This document shows, piece by piece, positions 40,538-50,800 of a stretch of DNA of 64,000 bases. This stretch comes from UBA2020 sp964551435 (GTDB lineage: Bacteria; Pseudomonadota; Alphaproteobacteria; Micavibrionales; UBA2020). The stretch spans positions 62,001-126,000 of the forward strand of contig CAZKBS010000004.1 in assembly GCA_964551435.1 (NCBI GenBank), written 5' to 3'. Position 1 is the stretch's first letter. Each line of letters opens with the position of its first letter. A program made the position numbers and the translations under genes. Below the pieces are notes generated by a model. The model saw only the letters and a list, made by a program, of their open reading frames with translations, searched no databases and had not been told where the DNA came from.

Positions 40538-41179
40538 ATGAGCTGGACTGACGAGCGCATCGCGCTTCTCAAAAAGATGTGGAAAGACGGCAAGTCCGCC
40601 GCCGAAATCGCCAAAACGCTGGGCAAGGGCGTGACGCGCAACGCCGTCATCGGCAAGGCGCACCGCATGGGTCTGTCGGGCCGCCCGTCGCCCATCAAAA
40701 AACCCGCCGCGCCGAAAAAAGAACCGGCAGCGAAAAAAGAACGCGCCACAGCGGCCCCCGCCGCACCGGCGGCGCCTGCGGGCCGCGGCAAGAAAGCCGC
40801 CGTCACGCCGCCCGCCGCAACGGCCAAAGCCAGCGCGCAGCTGAACAAGGAAGTTGAAGAACTTAAAAGCATCCAGAAGGAAATCGTGCCCCTCGGCGGC
40901 GGTGTTCCGCTGATTGATCTGACCGAACGCATGTGCAAATGGCCCATCGGCGATCCGCGCGATGCGGATTTCACGTTCTGCGGCCGCGGTATCCGCCCCG
41001 GCACGCCCTATTGCCCTGACCATGCGGCGATGGCCTATCAAACCTCCAGCCGCAGCCGCGGCACCGCAATGCATTCGCCCGCGCGCCAGAAAGCCGCCGC
41101 GGTCGAGGAGGTCGAGGTCGAAGTCGATGATGAAGTCGATGCAGAGGTCGATGACGACGATGTCGATGTCGTGGATTAA
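40538..41179 (+). CDS. gcrA: GcrA-type cell-cycle regulator
   Basis: Sigma70-associated regulator that works with CcrM methylation in alphaproteobacteria. The N-terminal DNA-binding region, MSWTDERIALLKKMWKDG followed by TRNAVIGKAHRMGLSGR, is the family signature. A long Ala/Pro/Lys linker leads to the C-terminal sigma-interacting domain with the cysteine-containing block MCKWPIGDP, FCGRGIRPGTPYCPDH. At 213 aa it is near normal length, with an extra acidic C-terminus (EVDDEVDAEVDDDD). Its promoter contains GANTC, suggesting autoregulation. The ATG at 40538 fits the conserved start. Confidence 0.97.
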   Translation: MSWTDERIALLKKMWKDGKSAAEIAKTLGKGVTRNAVIGKAHRMGLSGRPSPIKKPAAPKKEPAAKKERATAAPAAPAAPAGRGKKAAVTPPAATAKASAQLNKEVEELKSIQKEIVPLGGGVPLIDLTERMCKWPIGDPRDADFTFCGRGIRPGTPYCPDHAAMAYQTSSRSRGTAMHSPARQKAAAVEEVEVEVDDEVDAEVDDDDVDVVD

Positions 41180-41190
41180 GAATATCCCGC

Positions 41191-41234
41191 GTCAAACAAA
41201 AAAGCCCCGCATTTGCGGGGCTTTTTTGTTTGAC
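41191..41234. terminator. Long perfect-palindrome bidirectional terminator
   Basis: Two 21-nt arms around a TT centre are exactly complementary (left arm GTCAAACAAAAAAGCCCCGC plus A). A GC-rich core is flanked by A and T tracts. It ends gcrA on the plus strand and the acetyltransferase gene on the minus strand. Confidence 0.9.
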
Positions 41235-41243
41235 GAGAGTGCC

Positions 41244-41789
41244 TTATTTATATTTTTCGTCGTATTCATGCGTGAGTATCCCCATGATGTGGTCGTCATG
41301 CCAGACACCATCGATGAAAGCAGACTGCCGTTCTGTTCCTTCGTGCGTAAAGCCGCAAGCGGTATAACAACGGATGGCGCGGTGATTAAAAGCCAGAACC
41401 CGTAGGTCGATGCGGTGGAGTGCAAGAGTCTCGAACGCGTGCTTGAGTGCAAGGCGGATAGCTGCCCGACCTATGCCCCGCCCAAGGTTTTTTTCGTCAA
41501 ACAAGCCAAGTGCCATACGTGCGCGTCTATCTTGCGGATGGATGTTATCGAGACGTATCTCGCCAGCGGCCACATCTTCTGCTGCGATAATCCATGCGCA
41601 TGGATGGCGTAGAAGGTTTTCCATCCATTCTTCGGCCTCCGCGCGGGTAAGCGGTACAAACGCGTCCGAATCTCCGCCATACATGCGGTAGATGGAGGGG
41701 GAGGGCGGGAGCGACAGACGTGTTTCAATATCCTGCGGCTGTGGAGGGCGCAGAATGACATGGGGGGTGGGGAGGTTTGTTTCCCGCAA
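41244..41789 (-). CDS. GNAT acetyltransferase (RimJ/RimL-like), 181 aa
   Basis: The acetyl-CoA-binding core is visible: ARMALGLFDEKNLGRGIGRAAIRL (LGRGIG contains the Q/RxxGxG/A-type loop), then ALHRIDLRVLAFNHRAIRCY and GFTHEGTERQSAFIDGVWHD, as in enzymes that acetylate protein N-termini or antibiotics. The start is TTG at 41789, directly after the NfuA-like stop; no ATG or GTG lies near. The substrate is unknown. It is probably cotranscribed with the gene upstream. Confidence 0.85.
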   Translation of the reverse strand: MRETNLPTPHVILRPPQPQDIETRLSLPPSPSIYRMYGGDSDAFVPLTRAEAEEWMENLLRHPCAWIIAAEDVAAGEIRLDNIHPQDRRARMALGLFDEKNLGRGIGRAAIRLALKHAFETLALHRIDLRVLAFNHRAIRCYTACGFTHEGTERQSAFIDGVWHDDHIMGILTHEYDEKYK

Positions 41790-42362
41790 TCAGTTCACCG
41801 GGCGCACTTCGGTCACTTCGGGGATGAAGTGGCGCAAAAGATTTTCGATACCGGTTTTCAGCGTCGCTGTCGATGACGGGCAGCCCGCGCAGGCGCCGCG
41901 CATTTGCAAATAAACGATGCCGTCTTCGAAAGACGAGAACACGATATCGCCGCCATCTGCCGCGACGGCGGGGCGGATGCGGGTGTCCAGCAGTTCCTTG
42001 ATCTGGCGCACGATTTCATCGTCGTCTTCATGCGCGGTTGATGCGGCGGCATGATCAGCGTGGTGCAGGTGTTCGTCGTGCATCACGTTCTGTCCGGTTG
42101 TGAAATGTTCCATCAGCGCGCCCAGCAGCAGGGGCTTCAGCTGCGTCCAAGATGCGGCATCGGTTTTGGTGATGGTCACGAAATCGCCGCCCAGAAAAAC
42201 GCCGGCGACGCCGCCGATTTTCATCAGGCGCGCAGCGAGGGGCGATGCCGCCTCTGCCTTCGCAAGGTCGGTAAACTCGGCGGTGCCGGTCATCATGACT
42301 TCGCAGCCGGGCAGGAATTTGAGCGAGGCCGGGTTCGGCGTCTGTTCGGTCTGGATGAACAT
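41790..42362 (-). CDS. NfuA-like iron-sulfur scaffold protein, 190 aa
   Basis: An Nfu N-terminal domain (MFIQTEQTPNPASLKFLPG) is followed by a His- and Asp-rich linker and a C-terminal NifU-like domain with RPAVAADGGDIVF and the cluster-binding CxxC in GACAGCPSS. Proteins of this type hold or transfer 4Fe-4S clusters in the cytoplasm. It is 3 nt downstream of the ferredoxin-NADP reductase stop, so an operon linking reductant supply and cluster delivery is plausible. Confidence 0.93.
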   Translation of the reverse strand: MFIQTEQTPNPASLKFLPGCEVMMTGTAEFTDLAKAEAASPLAARLMKIGGVAGVFLGGDFVTITKTDAASWTQLKPLLLGALMEHFTTGQNVMHDEHLHHADHAAASTAHEDDDEIVRQIKELLDTRIRPAVAADGGDIVFSSFEDGIVYLQMRGACAGCPSSTATLKTGIENLLRHFIPEVTEVRPVN

Positions 42363-42365
42363 GGT

Positions 42366-43409
42366 TTACGGTTTTCCTTTGCTGGTTGAGTAGGTGAAAT
42401 GGAGTTCCTGCCCCGGAAAAACAAGGGGGTGGATGGCATGGGCGGCCTGCGCGGCCTCTGCAAAACCGGTTAAAATCAGCTTCAGCTTGCGCGGGTAAGT
42501 GGCGACATCGCCAATCGCAAAAATGCGCGGCGCGGCGCTTTCGCAGGTATCGGGCGTGACGGGGATGTGGAAATGCGCAATATCCAGCCCCCATTCGGAT
42601 AGCGGCCCCAGCTGCGGCGTCAGGCCGAAAAAGGCCAGCAGGGCATCGGCTTCGATATGGCGCGGCGCGCCGTCCATATCCGCGACATCGATGCCAGTCA
42701 TCATGCCGTTCGCGCCGTGCAGCGCATGCAGCTGATAGGGGATAACCATCTCGATACGGCTGTCCGGTGCGGCGGCGAGGATTTTGAGTTTTTCGACGCT
42801 GGCATCGGCGGCGCGGAATTTGTCGCGGCGATGCACCACATAAATTTTTTCCGCGACATCGGCCAGCGAGAGGGCCCAGTCGACTGCGCTGTCGCCGCCG
42901 CCCGCAATCACTACGCGTTTGCCCGCGAAATCGGCGCGGCGTTTGACCATATAAAACACGCTTTTGTTTTCGAAGGCTTCGATGCCGTCAAGCGGCGGGC
43001 GGTTCGGCCCGAACGCGCCCGCGCCTGCCGCGACAATAATCGCGGCGGCTTCGATGGCGGTGCCCTTGGAGGTGGTCACGCGCAGGCGGCCGCTGTCCAG
43101 ACGCTCCAGCTTTTCCGCCTGTTCGCCCAGATGATAAACAGGGGCGAAGGGCGCGGCCTGCGCCTCCAGCTTTGCAATCAGATCGCCCGCCAGAATGTCG
43201 GGGTGCGCGGGGATATCGTAAATCGGTTTTTCAGGATACAGCGCCGTGCATTGCCCGCCGATTTCCGCCAGCGCATCGACAACATGGCAGCGCATGCCCA
43301 GCATGCCGCATTCGAACACGGCAAACAGCCCCGTGGGCCCCGCGCCGATGATCAGCACGTCGGTTTGTCTGGCCGTTTCCGGCTTATCTGTTTTAAGTGT
43401 ATTTTCCAT
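42366..43409 (-). CDS. Ferredoxin--NADP(+) reductase, thioredoxin reductase-like type, 347 aa
   Basis: The FAD-binding motif VLIIGAGPTGLFAVFEC, IGGQCTALYPEKPIYDIP, and the NADP-binding motif RVVIAGGGDSAVDWAL are present. The redox-active CxxC of thioredoxin reductases is absent. The C-terminal FAD motif (PRIFAIGDVATYPRKLKLI) ends with GFAEAAQAAHAI. This is the YumC-type FNR pattern. It shuttles electrons between NADPH and ferredoxin. Only 48 nt separate it from the divergent tsaE gene. Confidence 0.92.
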   Translation of the reverse strand: MENTLKTDKPETARQTDVLIIGAGPTGLFAVFECGMLGMRCHVVDALAEIGGQCTALYPEKPIYDIPAHPDILAGDLIAKLEAQAAPFAPVYHLGEQAEKLERLDSGRLRVTTSKGTAIEAAAIIVAAGAGAFGPNRPPLDGIEAFENKSVFYMVKRRADFAGKRVVIAGGGDSAVDWALSLADVAEKIYVVHRRDKFRAADASVEKLKILAAAPDSRIEMVIPYQLHALHGANGMMTGIDVADMDGAPRHIEADALLAFFGLTPQLGPLSEWGLDIAHFHIPVTPDTCESAAPRIFAIGDVATYPRKLKLILTGFAEAAQAAHAIHPLVFPGQELHFTYSTSKGKP

Positions 43410-43457
43410 GCCACTGCCTTTAGAATACGGGCATTAAGTACCACAGGAGTCCCGCAA

Positions 43458-43949
43458 ATGCCACCCGTCCCGCCCCCTGTTTCGCAACGCATTGAAAATG
43501 AAGCGGAACTTGGGCCGTTCGCCGCGCGGCTGGCGGGGCTGCTGGCGCCCGGCGACATGCTGGCCCTGCGCGGGGGGCTGGGGGCGGGCAAAACGGCGCT
43601 CAGCCGTGCGCTCATCCGCCACCTGCTCGGCCATGCGGACGAAGAAGTACCGAGCCCGACCTTCACGCTGGTGCAAATGTACGACGCGCCGGATTTTACC
43701 ATCTGGCATTTCGATCTCTACAGGCTGGAGGACGAGGAGCGCGACATTCTGGAATTGGGCTGGGAAGAAGCCCGCCGCGGCGGCGTCGCGCTGGTCGAAT
43801 GGCCGGAGAGACTGGGTGGTCTTTTGCCCGCCAATCGGCTAGAAATAAATATCGATTTCGAAAGCAACAACGACCAGACGGCAGAGGCGCGCGTCATCAC
43901 CCTCACAGGCCACGGCGCATGGCATGCGCGGCTGGCCGCGTGGCGGTAG
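43458..43949 (+). CDS. tsaE: tRNA threonylcarbamoyladenosine biosynthesis ATPase TsaE
   Basis: Small P-loop protein in t6A tRNA modification. Walker A is GGLGAGKTALSRAL; PSPTFTLVQMYD, WHFDLYRLEDEE and VEWPERLGG follow in family order. ATG 43458 has AGGAG about 9 nt upstream. At 163 aa it is normal. In many alphaproteobacteria an aminoglycoside-phosphotransferase-like gene (amgK) follows; here murU follows directly after 34 nt. Confidence 0.95.
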   Translation: MPPVPPPVSQRIENEAELGPFAARLAGLLAPGDMLALRGGLGAGKTALSRALIRHLLGHADEEVPSPTFTLVQMYDAPDFTIWHFDLYRLEDEERDILELGWEEARRGGVALVEWPERLGGLLPANRLEINIDFESNNDQTAEARVITLTGHGAWHARLAAWR

Positions 43950-43983
43950 CGCCGCGCGGCGTCCCTAACGAAAAGGACAACCG

Positions 43984-44760
43984 ATGAGCACACCCGAGGC
44001 GAAGCCCGCCCATATCACCAAGGCCTTTGTTCTCGCCGCGGGTCTCGGCGCGCGCATGCGCCCGCTCACCGATAACTGTCCCAAGCCGCTTTTGTATGTC
44101 GGTGGCCGCACGATGCTTGACCGTACCCTCGATGCGCTGGTGGCCGCGGGCGTGACCGATGTCGTGGTCAACGTGCATTACCTCGGCGAGATGATCGAAG
44201 ACCATCTGAAGGCGCGTAAGGATCTCAACATCACCATTTCGCGCGAAGACGTGCTGCTGGATACCGGCGGCGGCGTGCAGAAAATGATTGAACATTTCAA
44301 GGACGAGCCGTTTTTCGTGCTGAATGCCGACGTCGTCTGGATGGACGGGCCGGATAAGCCCGCGCTGACGCAAATGGCGGAAAAATGGGATGCGGGCAAG
44401 ATGGATATCCTGCTGCTTTTGCACACCACCGAAGATCTACCCGCCTATGCGGGGCAGGGCGATTATTATCTGCCCGCCGGCGGCGATCAGCCGCAATTCG
44501 CCAAATCCGATGAATATCTGAAATCCGGCAAACCCGACGCCAATTATATTTTCGCAGGGCCGCGCATTGTGCATCCGCGGGTGTTTGACGGCGTCGCGCC
44601 GGGCGTTTTTTCCTTCCGCGATATATTTCTGGCCGCCGAAGCGAAGGGCCGTCTTTACGGCCATGTGCATGACGGCGCGTGGCATCATGTCGGCACGCCC
44701 GAAGCGCTTGAAAAAACCAACCAGATTCTCGCCGCCGCGCCCAAAAAACGCGCGCCCTGA
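43984..44760 (+). CDS. Nucleotidyltransferase, MurU-like (N-acetylmuramate-1-phosphate uridylyltransferase)
   Basis: Sugar-nucleotide pyrophosphorylase fold: FVLAAGLGARMRPLTDNCPKP, the substrate-binding stretch DTGGGVQKMIEHF, then NADVVW with a metal-binding Asp. The C-terminus GRLYGHVHDGAWHHVGTPE matches MurU proteins. In cell-wall recycling MurU makes UDP-MurNAc from MurNAc 1-phosphate. Position between tsaE and addB is the usual one. AAGGA precedes ATG 43984. The partner kinase AmgK is not in the window, so the assignment rests on sequence and position. Confidence 0.85.
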   Translation: MSTPEAKPAHITKAFVLAAGLGARMRPLTDNCPKPLLYVGGRTMLDRTLDALVAAGVTDVVVNVHYLGEMIEDHLKARKDLNITISREDVLLDTGGGVQKMIEHFKDEPFFVLNADVVWMDGPDKPALTQMAEKWDAGKMDILLLLHTTEDLPAYAGQGDYYLPAGGDQPQFAKSDEYLKSGKPDANYIFAGPRIVHPRVFDGVAPGVFSFRDIFLAAEAKGRLYGHVHDGAWHHVGTPEALEKTNQILAAAPKKRAP

Positions 44761-44777
44761 CAGGATGCCGCCCCCCT

Positions 44778-47700
44778 ATGGTTGTTCTTCGCGATAAACC
44801 GAAAGTGCTGAACATCCCTGCGGGGCAAAGCTTCGCGGATAGTCTTGCGCGCGGCCTTCTGGAGCGTGCGGCACATGACGCGCTGGCACTGGGTGATTAT
44901 CTGCTGCTGCTGCCCAGCCGCCGCGCCTGCCGCACGCTGCGCGATGCGTTTTTGCGTCTGTCGGGCGGGCAGGCGATTGTGCTGCCGCGCATGATACCTG
45001 TGGGCGATGTGGAGGCGGAGGAGGTTTCTCTCCTGCTCTCCGGCATCGCCGATGCGGGCGAGGCGCTGCCCGATGTGCCCGATGCTGTATCCAAGATGGA
45101 GCGGCAAATCCTGCTCGCCCGCGCTATCCTGAGCGCACAAAAGGCGCAGAGTTTTGACCAGGCCGTATCGCTGGCGCAGGATCTTGGCCATTTTCTGGAC
45201 GAAGTGCAGACCGAAAACCTGTCGTTTGACGGTCTTGCCAAACTGGTGCCGGAATCCTTTGCGGGGCACTGGCAGCAGACGCTGGAATTCCTTAAAATCC
45301 TGACCGAAATATGGCCCGATATTTTGCAAAGCCGCGGCGTGATTGACAGCGCGGCGCGGCGCAATTTATTGCTCGCCGCGCAGGAAACGGTCTGGCGCCG
45401 TCTGCCGCCCGCCTATCCGGTGATTGCCGCAGGATCGACGGGGACGGTGCCCGCCGCGCGTGCGCTGCTGTCGGTGGTCGCGCGCCTGCCGCAGGGGGAA
45501 CTTGTCCTGCCGGGGCTCGATACCGGTCTTGACGAAGACAGCTGGGCGCAAATCGGCGAAGACCACCCGCAGTATAATATCAAAAAACTTCTGGCGGCGG
45601 TCGGGGTTGAGCGCGCCGATGTCGCGCCATGGCCGCTGATACATGACGGCGTCGTCAACCACGCGCGCGTGCGCTTGCTGTCCGAAGCTCTGCGCCCCGC
45701 CGAAACGACGGAACGCTGGCGGCATCTGACGCCGCATGACATCCCCGCGGCCGCGCTGGATGGATTGACACGCATCGATTGCGACACCCCGCAGGAAGAA
45801 GCCGATGTCATCGCCCTTATTCTGCGCGAAGCGCTGGAAACACCCGGCAAAACCGCCGCGCTGATTACGCCCGACCGCCGTCTCGCCCGCCGCGTCACGC
45901 TGTCGATGCGCCGCTGGGGCATTAACATCGACGATTCAGGCGGCCAGCCGCTCACGGAATTGCCCGTCGGGGCGTGGCTGATGCTCTGCGCCGAAGTCGC
46001 GGAACAATCGTTGGCGCCGATTGCGCTTCTGTCGCTGCTTAAACACCCCGTGATGGCGGCGGCGATACCGGCCGACGACATGCGCCGGATGACCTATACG
46101 CTCGACCAGTTGGCATTGCGCGGGCCGCGGCCCAGCGCGGGCTTTGCGGGTTTGCGCGCGGCAATCGAAAGCCTTTCTGGCGAAAAACAGCAGGAACAGC
46201 GCCGTGATTTGCTGGCATGGCTGGATAAAATCGAACCGCTGGCGGCGCCGTTTGTGTCGATGATGGAAGATGCGCGCGAAAAGCCCTTCCGCCTGATGAT
46301 GGAAACGCATATCAAAATGGCCGAAGATTTTGCGGCGACTATGGATGCGTCCGGCGCGTCACGCCTTTGGCTGGGCGAGGCGGGCGAAGGCGCCAGCCAG
46401 CTTCTGCAGCAGCTTTTGGCCGCTGCCGGTGACGTGCCGCCGATTGCGCCCGCGCATTACGTGCCGCTTTTGCGCATGCTCATGAAGTCCGTCACCGTGC
46501 GGCCGCGCTATGGCATGCATCCGCGCCTGAGCATTCTGGGGCAGGTGGAGGCGCGGCTTTACTGTGCCGATCTTGTCATTCTGGGCGGCTTGAACGAGGG
46601 TACGTGGCCCGCCTTGCCCGCGCATGACCCGTGGATGTCGCGCCCGATGCGCCGCGATTTCGGCCTGCCGTCACCCGAAAAAGCGCTCAGCCTTGCCGCG
46701 CATGATTTCGTGCAGGCGGCGAGCGCCCCTGAAGTCATTCTCACCCGCGCGCAAAAAGTCGACGGCACGCCGACCGTGCCCGCGCGCTGGCTTTTGCGCA
46801 TCGATGCGGTTTTGGAAGCCGTCGGCCTCGCCCTGCCGCAAACGGCGGGGCAGCGGTATCGCCGCTGGCGGCAGGATATGGACACCCCCGCCGCCATCCA
46901 GCCCGCGCCGCGCCCCGCGCCTACGCCGCCGCTGTCCGCGCGGCCGCGCCAGTTGTCGGTCACGCGCATCGAAAGCTGGATGCGCGACCCTTACCAGATT
47001 TACGCGCAGTATGTGCTGAACCTCCGCGCCTTTGACCCCATCGATGCCGATCCGGGCGGAGCGGAGCGGGGGACGTTTATTCACGCCGCGCTCGAGCGTT
47101 TTATCAATGCCTATCCCGATACCCTGCCGCCGGATGCGGAACAGAAATTGCTCTCCCTCGGCCGCGCGGCGCTGGTCGATTTGCGCGTGCCGCAGGATGT
47201 CGAAGCCTTCTGGTGGCCGCGGTTTGAAAAAATCGTGCATGAATTCGTGCGTCAGGAAAACGACTGGCGGCAGGAAGCGAAACCTTTTGCAACCGAAGTC
47301 AGCGGCCAATATGAATTTGTGACATCGGGCGGTCCGTTCATCCTCAGCGGCAAGGCCGACCGTATCGACCGCCTGCGCGATGGGCGCTATGCCGTGATTG
47401 ATTACAAATCCGGCGGCACGCCCAGCAAAGGCGAAGTGCGTCAGGGCATTGCGCCGCAGCTGCCGCTCGAAGCCTTGATGCTGCGCGCTGGCGCGTTCGA
47501 AGGCTTGCCCGCGGGCGATACGGCAGAGCTTGTTTACTGGCGCGTCACAGGCAGCGGACAAAAGCCAGTTGAGCGGATAACGTTTGCCGACGGCAAGCCT
47601 GATATCGCCGAAATGACCGATGCGGCGGCGGCGGGTCTGGCGGCGCTGGTCGAAAAATTCGATGACCCGAAAACGCCTTACCTCAGCCAGCCGCGCGCGG

Positions 47701-47789
47701 AGGTAAAACCCAAATTCTCCGACTACGAACATTTGGCGCGCGTGCGCGAATGGTCGGTCGGCGGCGATGACGCAGAGGACGCGGCATGA
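44778..47789 (+). CDS. addB: Double-strand break repair protein AddB
   Basis: Helicase-like and nuclease subunit of AddAB. It has the alphaproteobacterial-type N-terminus LLLPSRRACRTLRDAFL, helicase-like segments such as GGLNEGTWPALP, and a C-terminal RecB-type nuclease domain with RGTFIHAALERF and YAVIDYKSGGTPSKGE holding the catalytic Asp/Lys pair. 1003 aa is normal. The start at 44778 is 18 nt after murU. It is followed by addA with 25 nt between the stop and the chosen start. Confidence 0.93.
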   Translation: MVVLRDKPKVLNIPAGQSFADSLARGLLERAAHDALALGDYLLLLPSRRACRTLRDAFLRLSGGQAIVLPRMIPVGDVEAEEVSLLLSGIADAGEALPDVPDAVSKMERQILLARAILSAQKAQSFDQAVSLAQDLGHFLDEVQTENLSFDGLAKLVPESFAGHWQQTLEFLKILTEIWPDILQSRGVIDSAARRNLLLAAQETVWRRLPPAYPVIAAGSTGTVPAARALLSVVARLPQGELVLPGLDTGLDEDSWAQIGEDHPQYNIKKLLAAVGVERADVAPWPLIHDGVVNHARVRLLSEALRPAETTERWRHLTPHDIPAAALDGLTRIDCDTPQEEADVIALILREALETPGKTAALITPDRRLARRVTLSMRRWGINIDDSGGQPLTELPVGAWLMLCAEVAEQSLAPIALLSLLKHPVMAAAIPADDMRRMTYTLDQLALRGPRPSAGFAGLRAAIESLSGEKQQEQRRDLLAWLDKIEPLAAPFVSMMEDAREKPFRLMMETHIKMAEDFAATMDASGASRLWLGEAGEGASQLLQQLLAAAGDVPPIAPAHYVPLLRMLMKSVTVRPRYGMHPRLSILGQVEARLYCADLVILGGLNEGTWPALPAHDPWMSRPMRRDFGLPSPEKALSLAAHDFVQAASAPEVILTRAQKVDGTPTVPARWLLRIDAVLEAVGLALPQTAGQRYRRWRQDMDTPAAIQPAPRPAPTPPLSARPRQLSVTRIESWMRDPYQIYAQYVLNLRAFDPIDADPGGAERGTFIHAALERFINAYPDTLPPDAEQKLLSLGRAALVDLRVPQDVEAFWWPRFEKIVHEFVRQENDWRQEAKPFATEVSGQYEFVTSGGPFILSGKADRIDRLRDGRYAVIDYKSGGTPSKGEVRQGIAPQLPLEALMLRAGAFEGLPAGDTAELVYWRVTGSGQKPVERITFADGKPDIAEMTDAAAAGLAALVEKFDDPKTPYLSQPRAEVKPKFSDYEHLARVREWSVGGDDAEDAA

Positions 47790-47814
47790 GCGAAAGCGAA
47801 GCGAGGACGGGAAT

Positions 47815-50800
47815 ATGAGCGCCAACCAGACGCATATCACCGCGCAAACCGCGCCGCGCAAGGATGCCGGAACGGATCAGGCGGCGGCGGCCAACCCGCT
47901 CAAAAGCGTATGGGTCGGCGCCTCTGCCGGTACAGGCAAGACCAAGGTTCTGATCGACCGCGTTTTGCGCCTGATGCTGCCGCGCGCGCATCAGGATGCC
48001 AAAAGCGCAACGCGGCCCGAACGTATTTTGTGCCTGACCTTCACCAAGACGGCGGCGGCGGAAATGTCGAACCGCATTTACAAACGTCTGGCCCGCTGGG
48101 CGGTGATGGAGGAGGCGAAACTGGCCGAAGACCTCGCTGCCCTTATCGGTGCGCCTGCCGACGCGGTGGTCGTGCGCGAGGCGCGGCGGCTGTTTGCCCG
48201 TGTGCTGGATACGCCGGGCGGGCTTAAAATCATGACCATCCATTCGTTTTGCCAGTCGGTGCTGAAACGTTTTCCGGTCGAAGCGGGCCTGCCGCCCCAT
48301 TTCGAGCTAATGGATGAACAAAGCGCGATTGAATACCTGCTGAATTGCCAGCGCGGCATGATTGCCGATGCGCGCGCAAAGCCGGAATCGCCGGTGGCGG
48401 AGGCTTTCGCCACGCTGGCGCTTTATCTCAATCAGGAAGACATGTCCGGCTTGATGGCGCAAATCATGGCCAAGCGCAGCCTGCTGGAGGCGATTTTGCG
48501 CAAGCATGGCGATGGCGCAGGCGGCGCGGCGGGTACGGTCGGCGCGGTCTGCCGCCATTTGGGCGTGACGGCCGATATGCGCGAAGAGGATATTCTGCGC
48601 AAGGCAGGAGATATCCCGCCCGAGGCAGAGGCCAAACTGCGCCGCGTGCTGCGCGCGATGCTGGAAGGCGGCAAGACGGATAAAGAGCGCGCGGCATCGC
48701 TGCAAATGTGGCTGGAACAGCCGGCGCGGCGCGGCGCGCTGCTGGGCATGTACCGCCGTGTGTTTTTTAACACGGAGGGGGAACTGTACGCGCGTCTGGT
48801 CACCAACAAGGTCAAAGACGCCTGCCCCGATGCCATCGAGGTTCTGACCGAAGAAGCGGTGCGTCTGGAGGGGCTGGATGAAAAGCTCAAGGCCGTGCGT
48901 CTGGCAAAGCTGAATGCCGCGCTGCTCACGGTTTCGGCGGAAATGCTCTGGCGTTACAGCGCGCACAAGGCAGCGACAGACAAGCTGGATTTCGATGATC
49001 TGATTATCCGTACCTCCGCCCTTCTGGATGCGCCGGGCATGGTGGGCTGGGTGCTGTTCAAACTGGACGAAGGCATCGACCATATTCTGGTTGACGAGGC
49101 GCAGGATACCAGCCCCGCCCAGTGGCGCGTGGTGCGCGCGCTCGCCGGCGAATTTTTTGCCGGTATGGGCAGCCGCGACGATATCGTGCGCACGCTGTTT
49201 GTGGTGGGCGATGAAAAACAGTCCATTTTCAGCTTTCAGGGGGCTGATCCTGCCGCCTTCGCGCAGATGCAGGATTATTTCGGGCGCAAGGTGACGGCGG
49301 TGCAGGACGGCTGGGAAATCTTCCTTGAATATTCCTTCCGCTCCACCCGCACGGTTCTGGAAGTTGTTGATGGGGTTTTCGCGCCCGTGACGGCGCGGCG
49401 CGGCGTGGTGGCCGATATCGCGCGCGAGGTGCTGCACCGCCCCTTCCGCGAGGGGCATGCGGGGCTGGTTGAAATCTGGCCGCTGGTGCAAACCCAAAAA
49501 CCCGACAGCGGCGATGCGTGGCGCATGCCGGTCGATGTCGAGGCGGGCGACAATGCCGCCAGCCGCCTTGCGCGTAAAATTGCCGAAACCGTCCGCGGCT
49601 GGATAGACCGCGGCGAGATATTGGAAAGCAAGGGTCGCCCCATCCGTGCGGGCGATGTGATGATATTGGTGCAATCGCGCAGCGCACTGGTCGATTTGAT
49701 GATGCGCGCGCTGAAAGAGGCGGGTGTGCCCGTAGCGGGCATCGACCGCATCACGCTGACGGAGGAAATCAGCGTACTCGACCTTCTGGCTGTCGGCGGT
49801 TTTGCGCTGCAAACGCGCGATGACCTGACGCTGGCAACGGTTTTGAAATCTCCCCTCGTCGGTATGGGAGAGGAAGAGTTGTTCGAACTTTGCTACGGAC
49901 GCCCGCATGGCCTGTGGCAGCGGCTGCGCGATGCGCGCCCCGATGTGGCGCTGTGGCTGCAAAAACGCATCGAACGCAGCGGTTATGCGACGCCTTATGA
50001 ATTTTTTGCGGAAATTCTGAACACGCCCTGTCCGGGTGATGCGGTATCGGGCCGCCGCGCGTTTTACGGGCGGCTGGGCTATGACATTCAGGACGCGCTG
50101 GATGAATTCCTCAGCCGCTGTTTGCATTTCGAACAGTCGCATACGCCCGCGCTGCAAGCGTTCTGCGACTGGTTTTTGCGCGGCGAGGCGCAAATCAAGC
50201 GTGAACAGGAATCGCACAAGGCCGACCAGGTGCGCATCATGACAGTGCATGCCTCCAAGGGGCTTCAGGCACCCATCGTTTTCCTGCCCGATACGGTCAA
50301 GATTTTACATGACCACAACAAGGGCCGCGTGCGCCTGCTCTGGCCCGAAGAAGATGTCGACGGCAAGGCGGCGGGCGTTGATGTGCCGCTGTGGTCGCCG
50401 CGTCAGGAATTCGATGCCGGTATTTACGAACGCACACGCGAAGCCGCCGCCGAAAAGCAGATGGAAGAATACCGCCGCCTGCTTTATGTGGCGCTGACGC
50501 GGGCGGAAGACCGGCTTTATATCGCGGGTTTCCGTGGCCGTAACAAAGCCAAGGAGGGCTGCTGGTACAATCTGGTTGCGGAGAGCTTCCCCGCCGATGC
50601 GTGCGCTGTACCCTTCGAGATGGAGGGCGCGCCGCTGGCGGATGCGGAGGGGAATATTCTTTACGCACGGCGTTTGTCGCATGCGCAAACGGTGCCGCCT
50701 GAAAAAGCACCTGCCGCAGCGGCGCAAGAAGCGCTGGATGCCGTGCGCGTGCCGCTGCCGTCATGGGCCACCGCCGCACCGGCGGCGGAGCCGGCGCCGC

